Part shown: piece after piece, positions 38,812-49,991 of the stretch
Numbering within the stretch: the stretch's first letter is position 1
Layout of the letters: each line of letters starts with the position of its first letter
The notes under the pieces: generated by a model
What the model saw: only the letters and a program-made list of their open reading frames with translations
Told to the model about the DNA's origin: nothing
The model's database searches: none
DNA from: Chlorophyllum brunneum
Taxonomy: Eukaryota; Basidiomycota; Agaricomycetes; Agaricales; Agaricaceae
DNA: 64,000 bases
Direction: 5' to 3'
Assembly: GCA_963576785.1 (NCBI GenBank)
Contig: OY756141.1
Coordinates: forward strand, 868,001 to 932,000
Position numbers and translations under genes: made by a program

Positions 38812-40371
38812 TCAAAATAGCATCTTCTCCCGGTCGGGAACAGCGGGCGCATTCATAGGGGTATAACCAGGCGGAGATTCATCCGTCAATCCCTGTGCCC
38901 AAAGAGACGTCTGCTGATCCTGAAGAACAGCAACCCGTTCCATCAAAACTCGTATCTGCTCCTCCAACTCTGGTACACTCGCACTCTGAGCCTCCGAGAA
39001 CTTGGCACTATCATCCAATTCCGAATTCATCGTAAATTCTTGTAATTGGGTGTTGGATTGTATATCGTATTTGCCAGTGGTTGATTTCCGTTTGAGGCCT
39101 GCTTTGAGATTATCAATCTCCCCTCTCATTATCGTTAATTGTTTTTTTAACTGTGCTTGTCGTGTTGGTTGTGATTGATTTCGTTCCAGAATTGGTGGAC
39201 CAGGATTGACAACACGGAAAGGGGCTTGTTTACTTGCGCCTGTGGAGGGGAGGTGATCTGTCGATTGGTGTTCTCTAGTAGTCATTGATGAAATAGGATA
39301 CTGAGAGGAGGATTCAGAGATTTGTGGTAGAGTGTTAGCGGAGGGTGTTCCGGTTGCAGCGAATGCATCTACTATGGTTGGGGATATGGAGAGATTAGGG
39401 TTTATTGGCGGTGGTCGTCGTGGTTGGTTATGGTTTGTAGTACCGGGGAGATCGTCAGATGAACCAAGGAGGTCGATACGTTGGACTATTCTGCGGCGGT
39501 GACGGATATAAAACCAGTAGATGATGCCTAATGATATAACGAAGAAGGCGAGACCTCCGATTACACCACCGACTATTGCGCCTGTGGCTGCCTTGTTGTT
39601 CTTGGTCACAGGTTGCGCTGGAGAGGAGGTTTGTTCAGCTGGAGAGGAAGTAGGCGCTTGATTTCCTGTTGTTACCACGCTTGAAGTTGAGGGAATCTCG
39701 TGGCTGTTGTTTCTATGAGAAACAAGAGGTTTTGGTTAAAATACACGACTCACGTGTAGATAGCGTGGTCAAAGTTGATGTATGAACTGAAAGTAAAGTT
39801 CTCGGTGGCAATTACTAGCTGATGATGTCCGTTAGGGATTCCCGTCTTTGAAAAGGCGAGAGTGTTGTATTGGAGGGCTGTGGTGCCTTCGTTTGGTACA
39901 TGTTGGAAGCTTCCAACGTTTGTGCCATCCAACTTGAAGACGCAGTCGGTATTGCTGGTAATACCAGCCCCAGCATTGTTTGCCAAGATGAAGAAGACAT
40001 AAATTGCCGTTCCTGCAGAACATATGCATTGAAGGTCAAGTAACGAAATATCAGACTATGAACTCACCGTCAAATTCCATTGTCACATTGACAGACTTGA
40101 GCCCTGGGTTATACGTCGCTGAAGTGAATGTTTTGTCGAATGCTTGGTTCTTATCCGGGAGAATGGAACAGTCCGCGCATGTCTGGTCTTTCCAAACGCC
40201 TATTGTTCGAGGCAGGAAGACAGGCAATTGGCCTGTATCTGAATCCCCAAAAACATCGTCTATAGTCTTGTTCACGGCTATGGCCTTTGATTGAAGGAAC
40301 GTGTTGCAAAAGAGTGCGAGAAGGGCACCTGGCCCCTTCAGTATTCCAAATGGGCGTGTTGAAGTATGCAT
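38812..40371 (-). CDS. Type I membrane protein with mushroom-specific ectodomain and coiled-coil tail
   Basis: Three exons (40371-40068, 40012-39754, 39712-38812) give 487 aa. Signal peptide (hydrophobic ALLALFCNTFL core), then an ectodomain of a type common in Agaricomycetes: NKTIDDVFGDSDTGQLP, two cysteines in CADC, GTAIYVFFILANN, FKLDGTNVGSFQH, and the end FDHAIYT. A Ser/Thr/Pro stalk follows, then the membrane helix TGAIVGGVIGGLAFFVISLG followed by RHRRR. The cytoplasmic part has a predicted coiled coil (ELEEQIRVLMERVAVLQDQQ) and a PPGYT motif close to the C-terminus. Same design as the gene at 45252-46747. The ectodomain has beta-sandwich character, possibly carbohydrate binding, but its ligand is unknown. 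Part of exon 1 is copied at 42395-42510. Confidence 0.83.
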
Positions 40372-41459
40372 GAGCTTCAGAGGATGGTTTTTGGTCAAAT
40401 GTGCATCGAATGGTCCACCACTCGGTGTGGTAGGGAAGGGGCAGTCGCTCTAAGTTTGTTCCCAGAAGTCGACTAAGTCCCTCGGCTGGGAACATTGCCG
40501 AGGACAGATTCAGAGAGGTTTCAGAGTACCTTCCATACAGCGCCCAGCCATCATATGGGGTTGGCAACCAACACGATGCGAGTGTGCGTGGTTTCGGGCG
40601 GCTATTCAAACATTGTACACTCACTTACCAACGTGACTATGATTGGATTAGATAGTCTACTGACCTGCAGTTGATTTCCAAGGTGCGCTTTTCATTCAAG
40701 ACTGAACGGGCCAACAAAAATGGTAACCAGTGTACTTGTCCTTCACTGACATTTGATTTGGGTAGAATATGACCTACTCCGAAATCATCGTGCCTTGACC
40801 TCTCCTTGATAGTAAGGCCGGGGTCACCGCAGGGAGTAGCAGAACCTGACGTGGTATTGTAAATACCTTGCATGACTTAAAATAAGGCTCCTGACTGGTA
40901 CTGACACAGTTGATCATGCGCATCATGGCCTCAACAATCCCGTTGACCGGTTCTAACTCCTCTAACGACCATCTGCATTGATGATTATGAATTCATCCCC
41001 CCTCCTGCAACCGACAAGAACTTTCATACACTGGTAAACCTAGTACAAAATCCCGAGTTGTTGACAAGACTTAGTCTCCTCGAAGTTCGATGGAGGGAGC
41101 GGTGGCTCGTTGACTCCAATACGATATGAGATCCCACCTGCTGACCGTGACATACATCGCTCCTACTTGATGCACACAGATTCCCATAACTAAGGTATAG
41201 GAACTGTCGGGCTCCCTTTATCTACTTTCCTAATTAGGTATTCTATGTTCCTCCTTCCATCGGCTCTACTTCTGGCGTAAATCCCCAGACTTACATCTAC
41301 CTTTCCACTGTTCCCCTATGGAATACTGGATTCCAGGCATCAAACATGATCAAGTTAACTGGATCTTAAACTGCGATATGCGCTCGTTGTTTGAATTCGC
41401 TCTCGGTGTGCAATAAATTGTGAAAACTCAGTTGGAAACCAACGAACTAGGCACTCAGC
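40372..41459. other. Intergenic region with a block repeated at 42.9 kb
   Basis: A 78-codon open frame at 40637-40873 (minus) is unrecognised and not called. About 41025-41105 resembles 42925-43010 (shared TAGTCTCCTC-AAGTTC-ATGGA), so this is part of a local duplication. Otherwise nothing recognised. Confidence 0.45.
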
Positions 41460-42270
41460 TACCGCTGTTTCAGATTTTTCAGTGATTGGTGCTTCCAGTC
41501 CTCTGTGCATTTCCATCGTCTTCGTCACCCCACAGAGCCAAATAAGTATCTTATCTGTGTCGCTCTCACTCCTCCAAGTTCAATTTCCAGCTTGCCCTCA
41601 CGTCTGGTCAAGCCACGCCTATTAAGTATATTCCAATACCGAGAAACTTCAGCTTCCGAAGATTCCTTGTCACCATTTAATGACCAGACGATGTCGCCAC
41701 GCCGGCTCCCTATACACCAAACCATCCTCAGGGGGTCATGAAGCGGGCATTGTAGTCCAGTACTTGTCCTTGATCATTACAAACTCATCTCTCAAATACC
41801 GTTCGATATCGTCTCGACACACTGCGTCTATGGGGAGCTCTTCGCGCCCACAGTCGGCAATCCTCCATAAGGCATACTCGAGATGCGCCTCTGGCTGGCT
41901 GCAGATCAACCAAAGAAGAGAAAAATCCCGTATTCAATGATCCTGCCTTGAGACACCTCCCGGTCACTCGTCGAATCCATCGAGAATTATGATGAGCGGT
42001 GCCTCGACATGCTGGTGCTGTAGAAGCGACAAGGGCTCAACAATGAGCTTCCTGAACTGGGCCGGTAGCGATTTTCGCAGCAGTCAAGGGTCATTGATCA
42101 GTTCGGTGGCAAGAACGGATCTGTGATCGGGCCAACAGGCGGCAAGTTGATATGCGGGGGTGGAAATAACGGTTTCGGGTTAGCCCCGAGAAGAAGTACG
42201 AGACACCAAGTAGGCCTTGCTCTGCACAATACTCCGCAAAAGTCTGGACGACGGCGGATTTGACTAACAA
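41460..42270 (-). pseudogene. NACHT NTPase gene relic B (truncated, internally deleted)
   Basis: On the minus strand this aligns with the intact gene from the middle of its P-loop (AVVQTFAEYC at about 42240) to the ERYLRDEF segment and KDKYWTTMPAS (about 41755). It then jumps to sequence matching about 34850-35030, so some 1.2 kb is deleted internally. An early stop follows the Walker B region (ILDGFDE then TGA), a block of about 60 bp is missing after it, and frameshifts occur. Similarity to the intact copy is high where aligned, so decay looks recent. The N-terminal part and full P-loop are missing. Confidence 0.82.
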
Positions 42271-42998
42271 AACGTCCACCGGCGTCCGTTTCGTTGCCTA
42301 TCATGATCAAGTATTTATCCCGTTCAATTTGTTATCTCATGCTCAGACATCTGGGAAACGCTACTGCTTAACCGTCACCTAGCCGAATAGCCCAGCACGA
42401 GAAGTCTGGTCTTTCCAGGGTCCTTTTTTTTCAGAAGCAGGAAGACAGGTACGTTGTAATTCTGAATTCCCAAAACCACTCTATGGTTCTATTCTTGTTT
42501 TGGCGATCACTGTAGGAGGCCCCCTGCGAAAAAAAGTTGAGCTGTTAGGTAACCAAGGTAGCATATTCACTGAAACTTGGTACGACCTCTCCGTGGAGGT
42601 GGTCTAGGTCGCTGTAGCGTCGATAAGTACGGGCGTTTGAAAATGCTGCTAGCCGCATTTTTGCCGCTCAGAGCGTCGACGGTTGTGGTGTCCAGCTATT
42701 ATGGAAAGTGAATGTCCTGCCCCTACTAAAAGCACTTTCCCACACAGCCGCTAGCCTCCTCGGCCCTGATGCCATCGTGGAGCTTGACTGATGGGTATCG
42801 AATCCTGCTCGTGAATTCTAGGTTTAACCTTGCATAGACTCCCCAATACCTCGTTATTAGGGTTCTGCTAACTATGCCAGCAACCGTCAGCGTTGGTGAT
42901 CCTCAACTCAGACCCCCTGCGGGACCTTTGACTCTGGTAAGCATACAAAACCGCGAAATTCTTCGCATGATGACACAGCTTAGTCTCCTCAAAGTTCA
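42271..42998. other. Intergenic region upstream of the DUF6535 gene, with relic blocks
   Basis: Two duplicated blocks are visible: 42395-42510 (copy of exon 1 of the membrane protein at 40.2 kb) and about 42925-43010 (copy of about 41025-41105). The rest is unrecognised. Confidence 0.5.
42395..42510 (-). pseudogene. Fragment of the 40-kb membrane-protein gene, exon 1
   Basis: Colinear with about 40178-40290: both contain GTCTGGTCTTTCCA, AGGCAGGAAGACAGG or a one-base variant, CTGAAT-CCCAAAA and the following -TCTAT-GT-TT-TT-G pattern. Small indels break the frame. It is a non-functional remnant of the ectodomain exon. Confidence 0.7.
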
Positions 42999-45142
42999 AT
43001 GGATTCTACACAATCGATACATTTGTCTGACTCAACACGAACTCAAACCACGGCCGCTTCAAAAAACACTTCGCTACACCCTGTTATTCCAAAGCTTGGT
43101 GTGCACTCCTCGGGTTCTGTGAGTGTCAATGCTAATGCATTGTGTATCATGTGCCGTTATATCATTATCTCAATTTATGTGGCAGTCTGGACAGAGCGCA
43201 TGGTTGCCCGGAACAACCTACAAATATCCGATACCTGGACGAGGCGAACACTGGAATACTTGTCATCGTCTCGTACAAGCACATGACAAGGGCTTGTGCG
43301 ACATGTGGACGGAGGAAGTTGACAAACTACTCATTTTCGTTCGTTCCCTTCCCTATAAGACTTTTTTCGCACCATAGTTTAAAGACATCGACTAAATAGG
43401 CTGGCCTTTTCTCTGCAGCAGTCACTGCATTCATCATCGAATCCTATCGCTGGCTAGAATCCGACCCCACTGAAACGACTAACCTACTACTTGGTCAAAT
43501 ATATCTCCAGCTGGGTGGGAGTGTTTCCGCCAGCGGAGCGCTTCCGTCCTCCCCTTCATCAAATAGTCAAGGGATGCCGCTATCTTCCGCAGAGAGGATC
43601 AACATATGCTGGTTTCTGAGCCTTACCCTCAGTTTAGCTACCGTACTCATTGGGATCCTGTGCATGCAATGGGTCCGCGAGTACCGGCGCGAAATAGCAT
43701 TAACCCAGGCCGACTTGATCTCTCTGCGACAGATGCGGTTTGAGGGCTTGGTGGCATGGAAGGTGCCAGCTATATTGTCGTCGCTGCCATTGATCCTTCA
43801 AATCGCCCTTATATTATTTTTCATCGGAGTTCTTGACCTATTGTGGTCATTAAACCATCGAGTCGCCATTCCCGTGACCATCGCAATAGGCCTACTCCTT
43901 GTTTTCGTGTTCCTGACCACGATGCTCCCTGCACTCCAACTTTTGTGGAGTGGGCGCTGGCTCCGGACCACACAGTGTGCTTACAAGTCCCCACAGTCGT
44001 GGATATTCTATCACCTGATTCTTGCTATCATTATCAAGTGCCTCAAGCTTCTTTCCCCAGTCGCTCGGGGTTTCGAGCCATTTTCTGTAACCCTCCGCTC
44101 ATTTTTGAATTGCGGAAGCTGGAATGACTACGACTCCGTATGGCACAAAACAAGGAAGGACTTCCATGATGCACACAAAACGTCGTCAAAACAAGATGAC
44201 CTCTCAGATGCTCTCGTTTGGATCATCAATAATTTCAAGCAGAACCTAGAAGTTGTGCACGCTATACATCATTGCCTACAAGACATGTCTTTAACCACGG
44301 CAGCTCGTGTTGTCAGTGCTTTGGATTCCCGAATAGATGAGCGATTGAGCTCTATGCTCAGGCCACAACTACTCAGATCATATACCGGAGAACGTCGATT
44401 TCTACAGCCTCACAGCGAACTCAAACGAGACTTGATAATGGCGTACTTCCACGAGATACATCGACCAATCCATCCTGAGTCTGCGAATCATCAGCTTGAG
44501 CATATTATCCGTCTTATGAACAGTGCAGAGCACTGGAGGTTACGCCCTTACCTCGAGTGGCCCATACAGGACATAAATGCCTACCCTGAAGGTGAGCCAT
44601 CTTGATCCTGCCTTATGACAACTATTTCGACCTGTGATCTTATGATAAGAAAAGACATCCTTCACGAATTCTTGCACTGTTTGGTTGCGGAATTCAGGAA
44701 CAGTAGAACCTTCACCCGATCCGAAATCTTGGGGATTTGGAAGATTGTCCAAGATCTCTCTCGAGGCTTGAATGAACGCGATCGTTCATCTGGAAAGACC
44801 AATGTTCTCCTTATGTCAATGTGCATCCGTCAACTGAACCACTGGCTCACTAGCCCTTCGACCCACATAAGCCTCAACCGCTCTGAGCGTACAAAGATTT
44901 GCTCCCAAGGGCTTATAGACCTTTTCTTCCCCTGGCCTAGCATGACGATGGATAGGCTTAAATCTTTTCATCGAGACATCACGGTGGTGTACAAGATGAT
45001 TGAGTCTGTCAACGGATTGTGGATGGATCTTGAACTTGCGGGAATGACGGTACTGGACTCGTCTCATAGAGATGGATGGCTATCGTTGAATCGCCAGCTG
45101 GACCCGTCATGGGAGGAGAATCATGCTCATGAGATACCGTAG
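42999..45142 (+). CDS. DUF6535 multi-pass membrane protein
   Basis: Four exons (42999-43118, 43186-43338, 43400-44591, 44655-45142) give 650 aa. The DUF6535 signature lies at the exon 2/3 junction (about residues 69-113): VQAHDKGLCDMWTEEVDKLL, then IFAGLFSAAVTAFIIESYRW. Further hydrophobic segments are INICWFLSLTLSLATVLIGI, VPAILSSLPLILQIALILFF and VAIPVTIAIGLLLVFVFLTT, giving four helices in the first half. The remaining ~400 residues are soluble and helical without a recognised domain. DUF6535 proteins are abundant and variable in Agaricomycetes, usually single genes of unknown function. The start follows from the in-frame Met before exon 2; the 5' flank is derived from a local duplication. 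Confidence 0.86.
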
Positions 45143-45251
45143 ATCTTCATCAATCCGCACTACTCTCCTCTATCACGAGATGATTGCGATGTTATTGTTA
45201 CAATGCCAATGACAATGTTAAGTAAATAAATATATCATCACGTCCCCCGGT

Positions 45252-46747
45252 TCACTCGTCTGTATATCCGGGAGGGGGCTCACTGTCAACTGGTATATTT
45301 AGCCGCTCGGCTTGTTGCCTCTGTAGCTGCTTTAACACTTGAATCTCCTGCCTCAGCCGCTTCACTTCTTCTGCCAACTCCTCTGTCGCTCTTGACGAAC
45401 TTGATCTAGAATTGGTCGATCGTGAGGATGATGCTGTCCGCCCGCTCACAGAGGCCATCTCAGCTCTCAGGCTTCGCATACGCTGGTTTGCTGCTCGTAT
45501 GCGGTGCTCGACAGATCCCTGGCCTGATGATCCCGAGCGGGAGCGAGAGCCTGGTGATTCCGATGATACTGCGTGCGACTGTGAGGATGAGGATGTAGGC
45601 ATGTCTGTACTTTGTCGCGTGTGTGAATTCTGGGCTCTTGATGATCCCCCCATAGACGTTGGCGTCACAGGCGTTCGTCTACTCCACCAGGTGGATGGTG
45701 AGGAAGACCCATTCCCTCCGCCTGAAACAGCTGATTCCATTTCAATCCCAAATGGCCGTGGAATGGTTGGCCCCGGACTGGATGGTCGGTAGCGCCTGCT
45801 GTCGCGGCGGTAGAAATAGAGGAGAGCAAGGAAACCTCCAAGCACTGCGAGGCCGCCTAGGACACCCCCAACTATTATCCCAGGAGCAACCGACGGCGAT
45901 TTTTTTGTTGTAGAAGATGCAGTGCTAGATGTGAGGGTACTGGTGGTTTGGGAGGATGCGCCTTGAAGATTATTGGTAGCGGAGGACGCGCCGGCGGATG
46001 CGGTTTGGGGAATATCGAGCGCAATCTCCGTGCTGCACGAGACATTATCCGGCTGAGAACTTGGCAAGTGAGATGGACAGGACGGACTCACGTATATCTC
46101 GCGAAGTCAAAACTAAGGAAAACATGGTAAGGAACGTCTGACATTGAAATTTTCATGTGATGGTCCCCAAGCTGGAGTCCTATCTGTTTGAATACTAACT
46201 GCCCGTAGTCCCGTTTTGTTTTAGGAGGTATTGTCTGATCCGCGCTATGATTGTAAAACACAGGAGGTTGGCTGTCAAGGGTAAAGTTACACTCCGTGTT
46301 AACTGTGACCTCTGGTCCTTCGTTGTAGAATAGAGTGAAGAAGATATAAATGGCCGTGCCTTTGACAGACAGATACAGCGAGAGTTAGATGGGCTAACAC
46401 GCGGAGAAACAGAGATTGACAGGCCACGAACCATTAAAGCTAAAGTCCACGGTATTTGAAGTGACACCCTTGTCAGGCATGAAAGTGGCAGCGGTCGCTG
46501 TGCCATCTTGAAGCTTCGAGACGTCTGGTTGAACTGCACACCCTTGACATGCCTGGTTTGCCCAGGCGGATTGTGGGGCATAACGCGGAACCTGTCCAGT
46601 CCGTTCATCCCCTTCCTGGTCGTCAATGGTGAAGTTTTTCTCAACAGCCGATACTTGTTGGGGCAATATGAAGAGTGCACAGAAGAAAAAGAGTGTGAGG
46701 AGCTTTAGGCGGAACTGGTCATGTCTGAATATGCTGCCGGCAAGCAT
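45252..46747 (-). CDS. Type I membrane protein with mushroom-specific ectodomain and coiled-coil tail
   Basis: Three exons (46747-46432, 46359-46092, 46032-45252) give 454 aa. Signal peptide (LLTLFFFCALFILPQQVSA), ectodomain with FTIDDQEGDERTGQVPRYAP, CQGC, GTAIYIFFTL, FTLDSQPP and FDFARYT, Ser/Thr stalk, membrane helix APGIIVGGVLGGLAVLGGF then YRRDSRR. The cytoplasmic part is Ser-rich, ends with a coiled coil (EELAEEVKRLRQEIQVLKQL) and PPPGYTDE. It is the second member of the family of the gene at 38812-40371; intron positions and phases match (phase 1 after the -F-G motif and phase 2 in the YT codon). The acceptor at 46032 was chosen to give a 59 bp intron in frame. Ligand and function unknown. 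Confidence 0.83.
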
Positions 46748-47352
46748 TGGGGACAAGAGAGGAAGGAGTCAAAATACTAGGACAGGTCGTGTCATCAGTG
46801 GAAACCGGCGGGGGGGCTGTACCCGCATCATCAGGGAGTTTGTCAGATGTTCGTAAATGCCATACTCAGTTTTCGTTTCCATTTGAGATAGTGAAGGACA
46901 AGAGGGAAGGAACAGGAAAGGGGGGATCCGTCATGACATTGAGAATGCTATAAGTACCTTGGGTTTTATGCTAGTCCCGGATTGTGGCCGGGAAATGACA
47001 GAGGTCCTGACTCCTGAGGCTTGAAGCACAAGTCGCTGTTTGAGTTTAGATATTTGATTTCCCACGAATACTGAGTTCCGTGTCCATGACAAGGATCAGA
47101 TCGCAAACCGTGGGGGCTTGCCATGGTTACTTAGCAGGTCAAACCGGGGCCAAATGAGGGAGAGGGCTTGGCTCGTATTTCGCTGGAGACCTCTTTACAT
47201 CGTAGCTACTCGTCCAGCCATTCGAATGTCCCTATGATTGCTGTCTTCCCTGAAACGGACCCTCTATTTGGTTTCAAGATGGTCATTCTTTTCGCTTTCA
47301 GGTCAAGACCAGTCCTGCGATCGGATATTAATACCCAGCTCCACGAAAATTA
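46748..47352. other. Intergenic region between two minus-strand genes
   Basis: 5' flank of the membrane-protein gene and 3' flank of CLP1. No gene recognised. Confidence 0.4.
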
Positions 47353-49128
47353 TCAGACATACACCACAACAAACCCTTCAACCGTCAAATCCAGGATCTC
47401 TTCGTCATACCTCTCGTTCTCATCAGGGTTAAACGGTGCCATGATCGCGAGAATCCTGTTGAGTAACCCCGACCCAGGAAGACTGGGGTCAACCGAAATA
47501 GGTTGCATCTCTGATACGACACGCTTCGCGCCAATTGGAAGCGCGGAGGCAGGGGCCATGGCTTCTGTGAGTCGGCCATCACCAGGAAGTATTATGGGTT
47601 CCACTGAATCAACCGGGACAAAAAAGGCACCGTATGTATTTGGAATACTCACCAGTTCCAATCCGGAAGGCGGATAATTCACTGAAACTAATAGTGGTGG
47701 AGGCTGGAGAGAGGATGAGGTCGCTGATGGGTTCGCCTGCAACTGATATGGAATTTGTCGGAGTACCGGATGGCGGTCGAATATTGGTTCCGTACATGTA
47801 GGTATGTATTTGGTGACTGTGGACCCGTTCGCGGAAAGAATTGTCCAAGTCAACGACCTGTTCTGTGGGTGAGAAAGCAGGTATACACGGGTGGAATAGA
47901 CAGGACTCACGCCACCAGATTTTGGTACTTTGATCACCGTAAGTTGCCTACTATAGATTTTCTTCATCTCTGCGCTCAGCTTCTCTTGGCCAACTACAAG
48001 AATCATATTGACTGGGTAAAAATATGAGCATCATTCAGATGGACACTGAATGGCCAGTGCTTACTTTTGAACGCGTCTACACACGCTTTAATTAGTCGTT
48101 GTCGAACCTCCGTCGTTGCCGCAGGTCCAGATGAGAATAGAGCAGGAGTATCAACAATACAACCTGAGGCCTTGCCTAGCTGGGAATATCAATCACCGAA
48201 GGAGTATCGCAGATTGGATCCACACCTTCAGATTTCTGGTCGAAGCGCTCATCTATGTTCTCGCCCATATTGCGGATCAAGCGTTCCATCAGTTGTGGGT
48301 TGCGTTTCGCATCCGCATGACCATACCAGTACACGAGTGGGAAAAGGGTATTTGAGCTCAAGGACATGGGTGCGGTTGTGGCAGCTGATCCAAGAGGGGT
48401 CGCGGCAGAATACGTATGAATTGGATCATGTACACCAGCCGCAGATAGCGTGCCTGGAACTGCCCATCCCCCCTAATAGTATTTCGTCAGCTCAAAGACC
48501 AGGTATCAAAGGGAAGAACACACATCGCCTGGATCAATATTCACGAGTATGGGTGACCATCCCTGGCCAGCTCGAACACAGTAGTTGGTCAAGATTTTGC
48601 AAAGTGTTGTTTTGCCGGAGTTTGCTGGGCCTACTACGAGCACTCTAGGAGGGTCTGAGGGGCGAGCATTGCTATGCGGTTCACCAGGTGTCAAAGATGA
48701 TCCTGTGAGCGTAAATAACGATCGAACGCGCATTTTCTCGAGCGCTATATGGAGATTGCCATACGCTTTCATTGGTGTTTCTTCAGACACATATTCTGTA
48801 GAAGGCTGGCCTGCGACGTGTTGGGTAGCCAATAAAACTCGATTTTCATGTGAAGGAATCGAGGACTTATCTCAATAGTGCAACCCCGCCAAGTAAAAAC
48901 AGCTGCCTTGCATTCGACGCCGAAAAGGTAGTATTTTCCTGTAACAAGTTCGGCACCAAATATCTCTGCTTTTCCTCGCACAAGCTGAGGGTTGTCAAAC
49001 CGGGAAACGGCAGGCAAGAATGTAAGAGAACATACTTTGATTGCTAAGGATGTTCCTGGGTCAAGCTCGAAGCGATACTCTGACTCGGGTTGAAGAACCC
49101 ATTCCTGTGTGTCTGGCGATGTGCTCAT
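47353..49128 (-). CDS. CLP1: mRNA 3'-end processing factor Clp1
   Basis: About eight exons on the minus strand. The N-terminal domain reads EWVLQPESEYRFEL, then AEIFGAELVTGKYY and AAVFTWRGCTIE, followed by the typical STEYVSEETPMKAYGNLH. The central P-loop domain has Walker A GPANSGKTTLCK, then NIDPGDGGWAVPGTLSA, the SNTLFPLVYWYGH block and the DTPALFS region. The C-terminal domain contains PASALPIGAKRVVSEMQ and ends DLTVEGFVVVYV. Clp1 is a subunit of cleavage factor IA, binding Pcf11 and ATP; animal relatives are RNA 5' kinases, while the fungal protein is thought not to be. The intron after the N-terminal domain leaves the donor as GTCCTC, a weaker GT site; the reading across it matches the family. 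Confidence 0.93.
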
Positions 49129-49991
49129 TTTAAAAGCGACTCAAACGAAAAAGAATAAGTTTCCTGAGGTTACGCCGCGGATTTATCTGTTTCGTTCTCG
49201 GTTTTAGCAATCAGCTCCGGGTCGAGTAGGATATCACAGATTGCGGATCGACGCCAGTACGGCAGCGATGGTCAGATTGCAGGAACTTGGAAGTAACGGG
49301 TGAATTCACGGTGGATGGGCAGCGGTAGGCTGTTCACCCAGCGCAACGCAGTGAGTGCCAGCCTCGGGGGTCGCTGTGGAGGATGACATAAGCAGTGCCG
49401 AATTCTGATTCTGTTGATGGCGCTCATCCGCCCGGCCTTCGCTTCGGCCCATCAACGTTGCATCAACCCTCCTTATCGGCACACTCAATGCGATATTCCA
49501 TGCACTACCGTTTATTCTCTGCATTCTCATACGGCATACTTCGGCGGCCATAGCCACATCGACCATCCAGCACTTCACAGCTGGGCAGAACATGATGGCG
49601 TATAGGACTTGCACAAAGGATCGGTCTGATCGGAGGAGAATCGCATTCCATATGGATCGCTATTTTCTACGGCAACCCGCATGGGAAGTTGTCTTCGCAG
49701 CTGTATCCAACTTCTCCCAAGGCTGAGCCAAAAGCGAATCCGTTGTTCTCCACTCGGACGAAAATAGTTGTATAGCCGACATGTTACGGCAGAATTACAT
49801 ACGCGATGGTGAGTGGACAGAAGAACCATATGTAAATACAGCGATGACTGATTGACCTTTGCTCGTCCCGCTTGTTACTTTCCTCTCTCCCCGTAACTCA
49901 CTCTCTCCACTCAACGCCACCTTTTTGACCCGTGCTCCTAGTTCCTCTTCCCCGCAGCACAGTCATCCTTTCAACTGACGCCGTGAGCAAG
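49129..49991. other. Divergent intergenic region CLP1 / MFS transporter
   Basis: 863 bp containing both promoters. No gene recognised; a pyrimidine-rich leader (CTCTCTCCCC...) lies at about 49880-49980 before the transporter ATG. Confidence 0.45.

Noticed and set aside
40637..40873. 78-codon open frame upstream of the 40-kb membrane protein
   Set aside because: Plausible amino-acid composition, but no family recognised and no adjoining exon could be joined to it.
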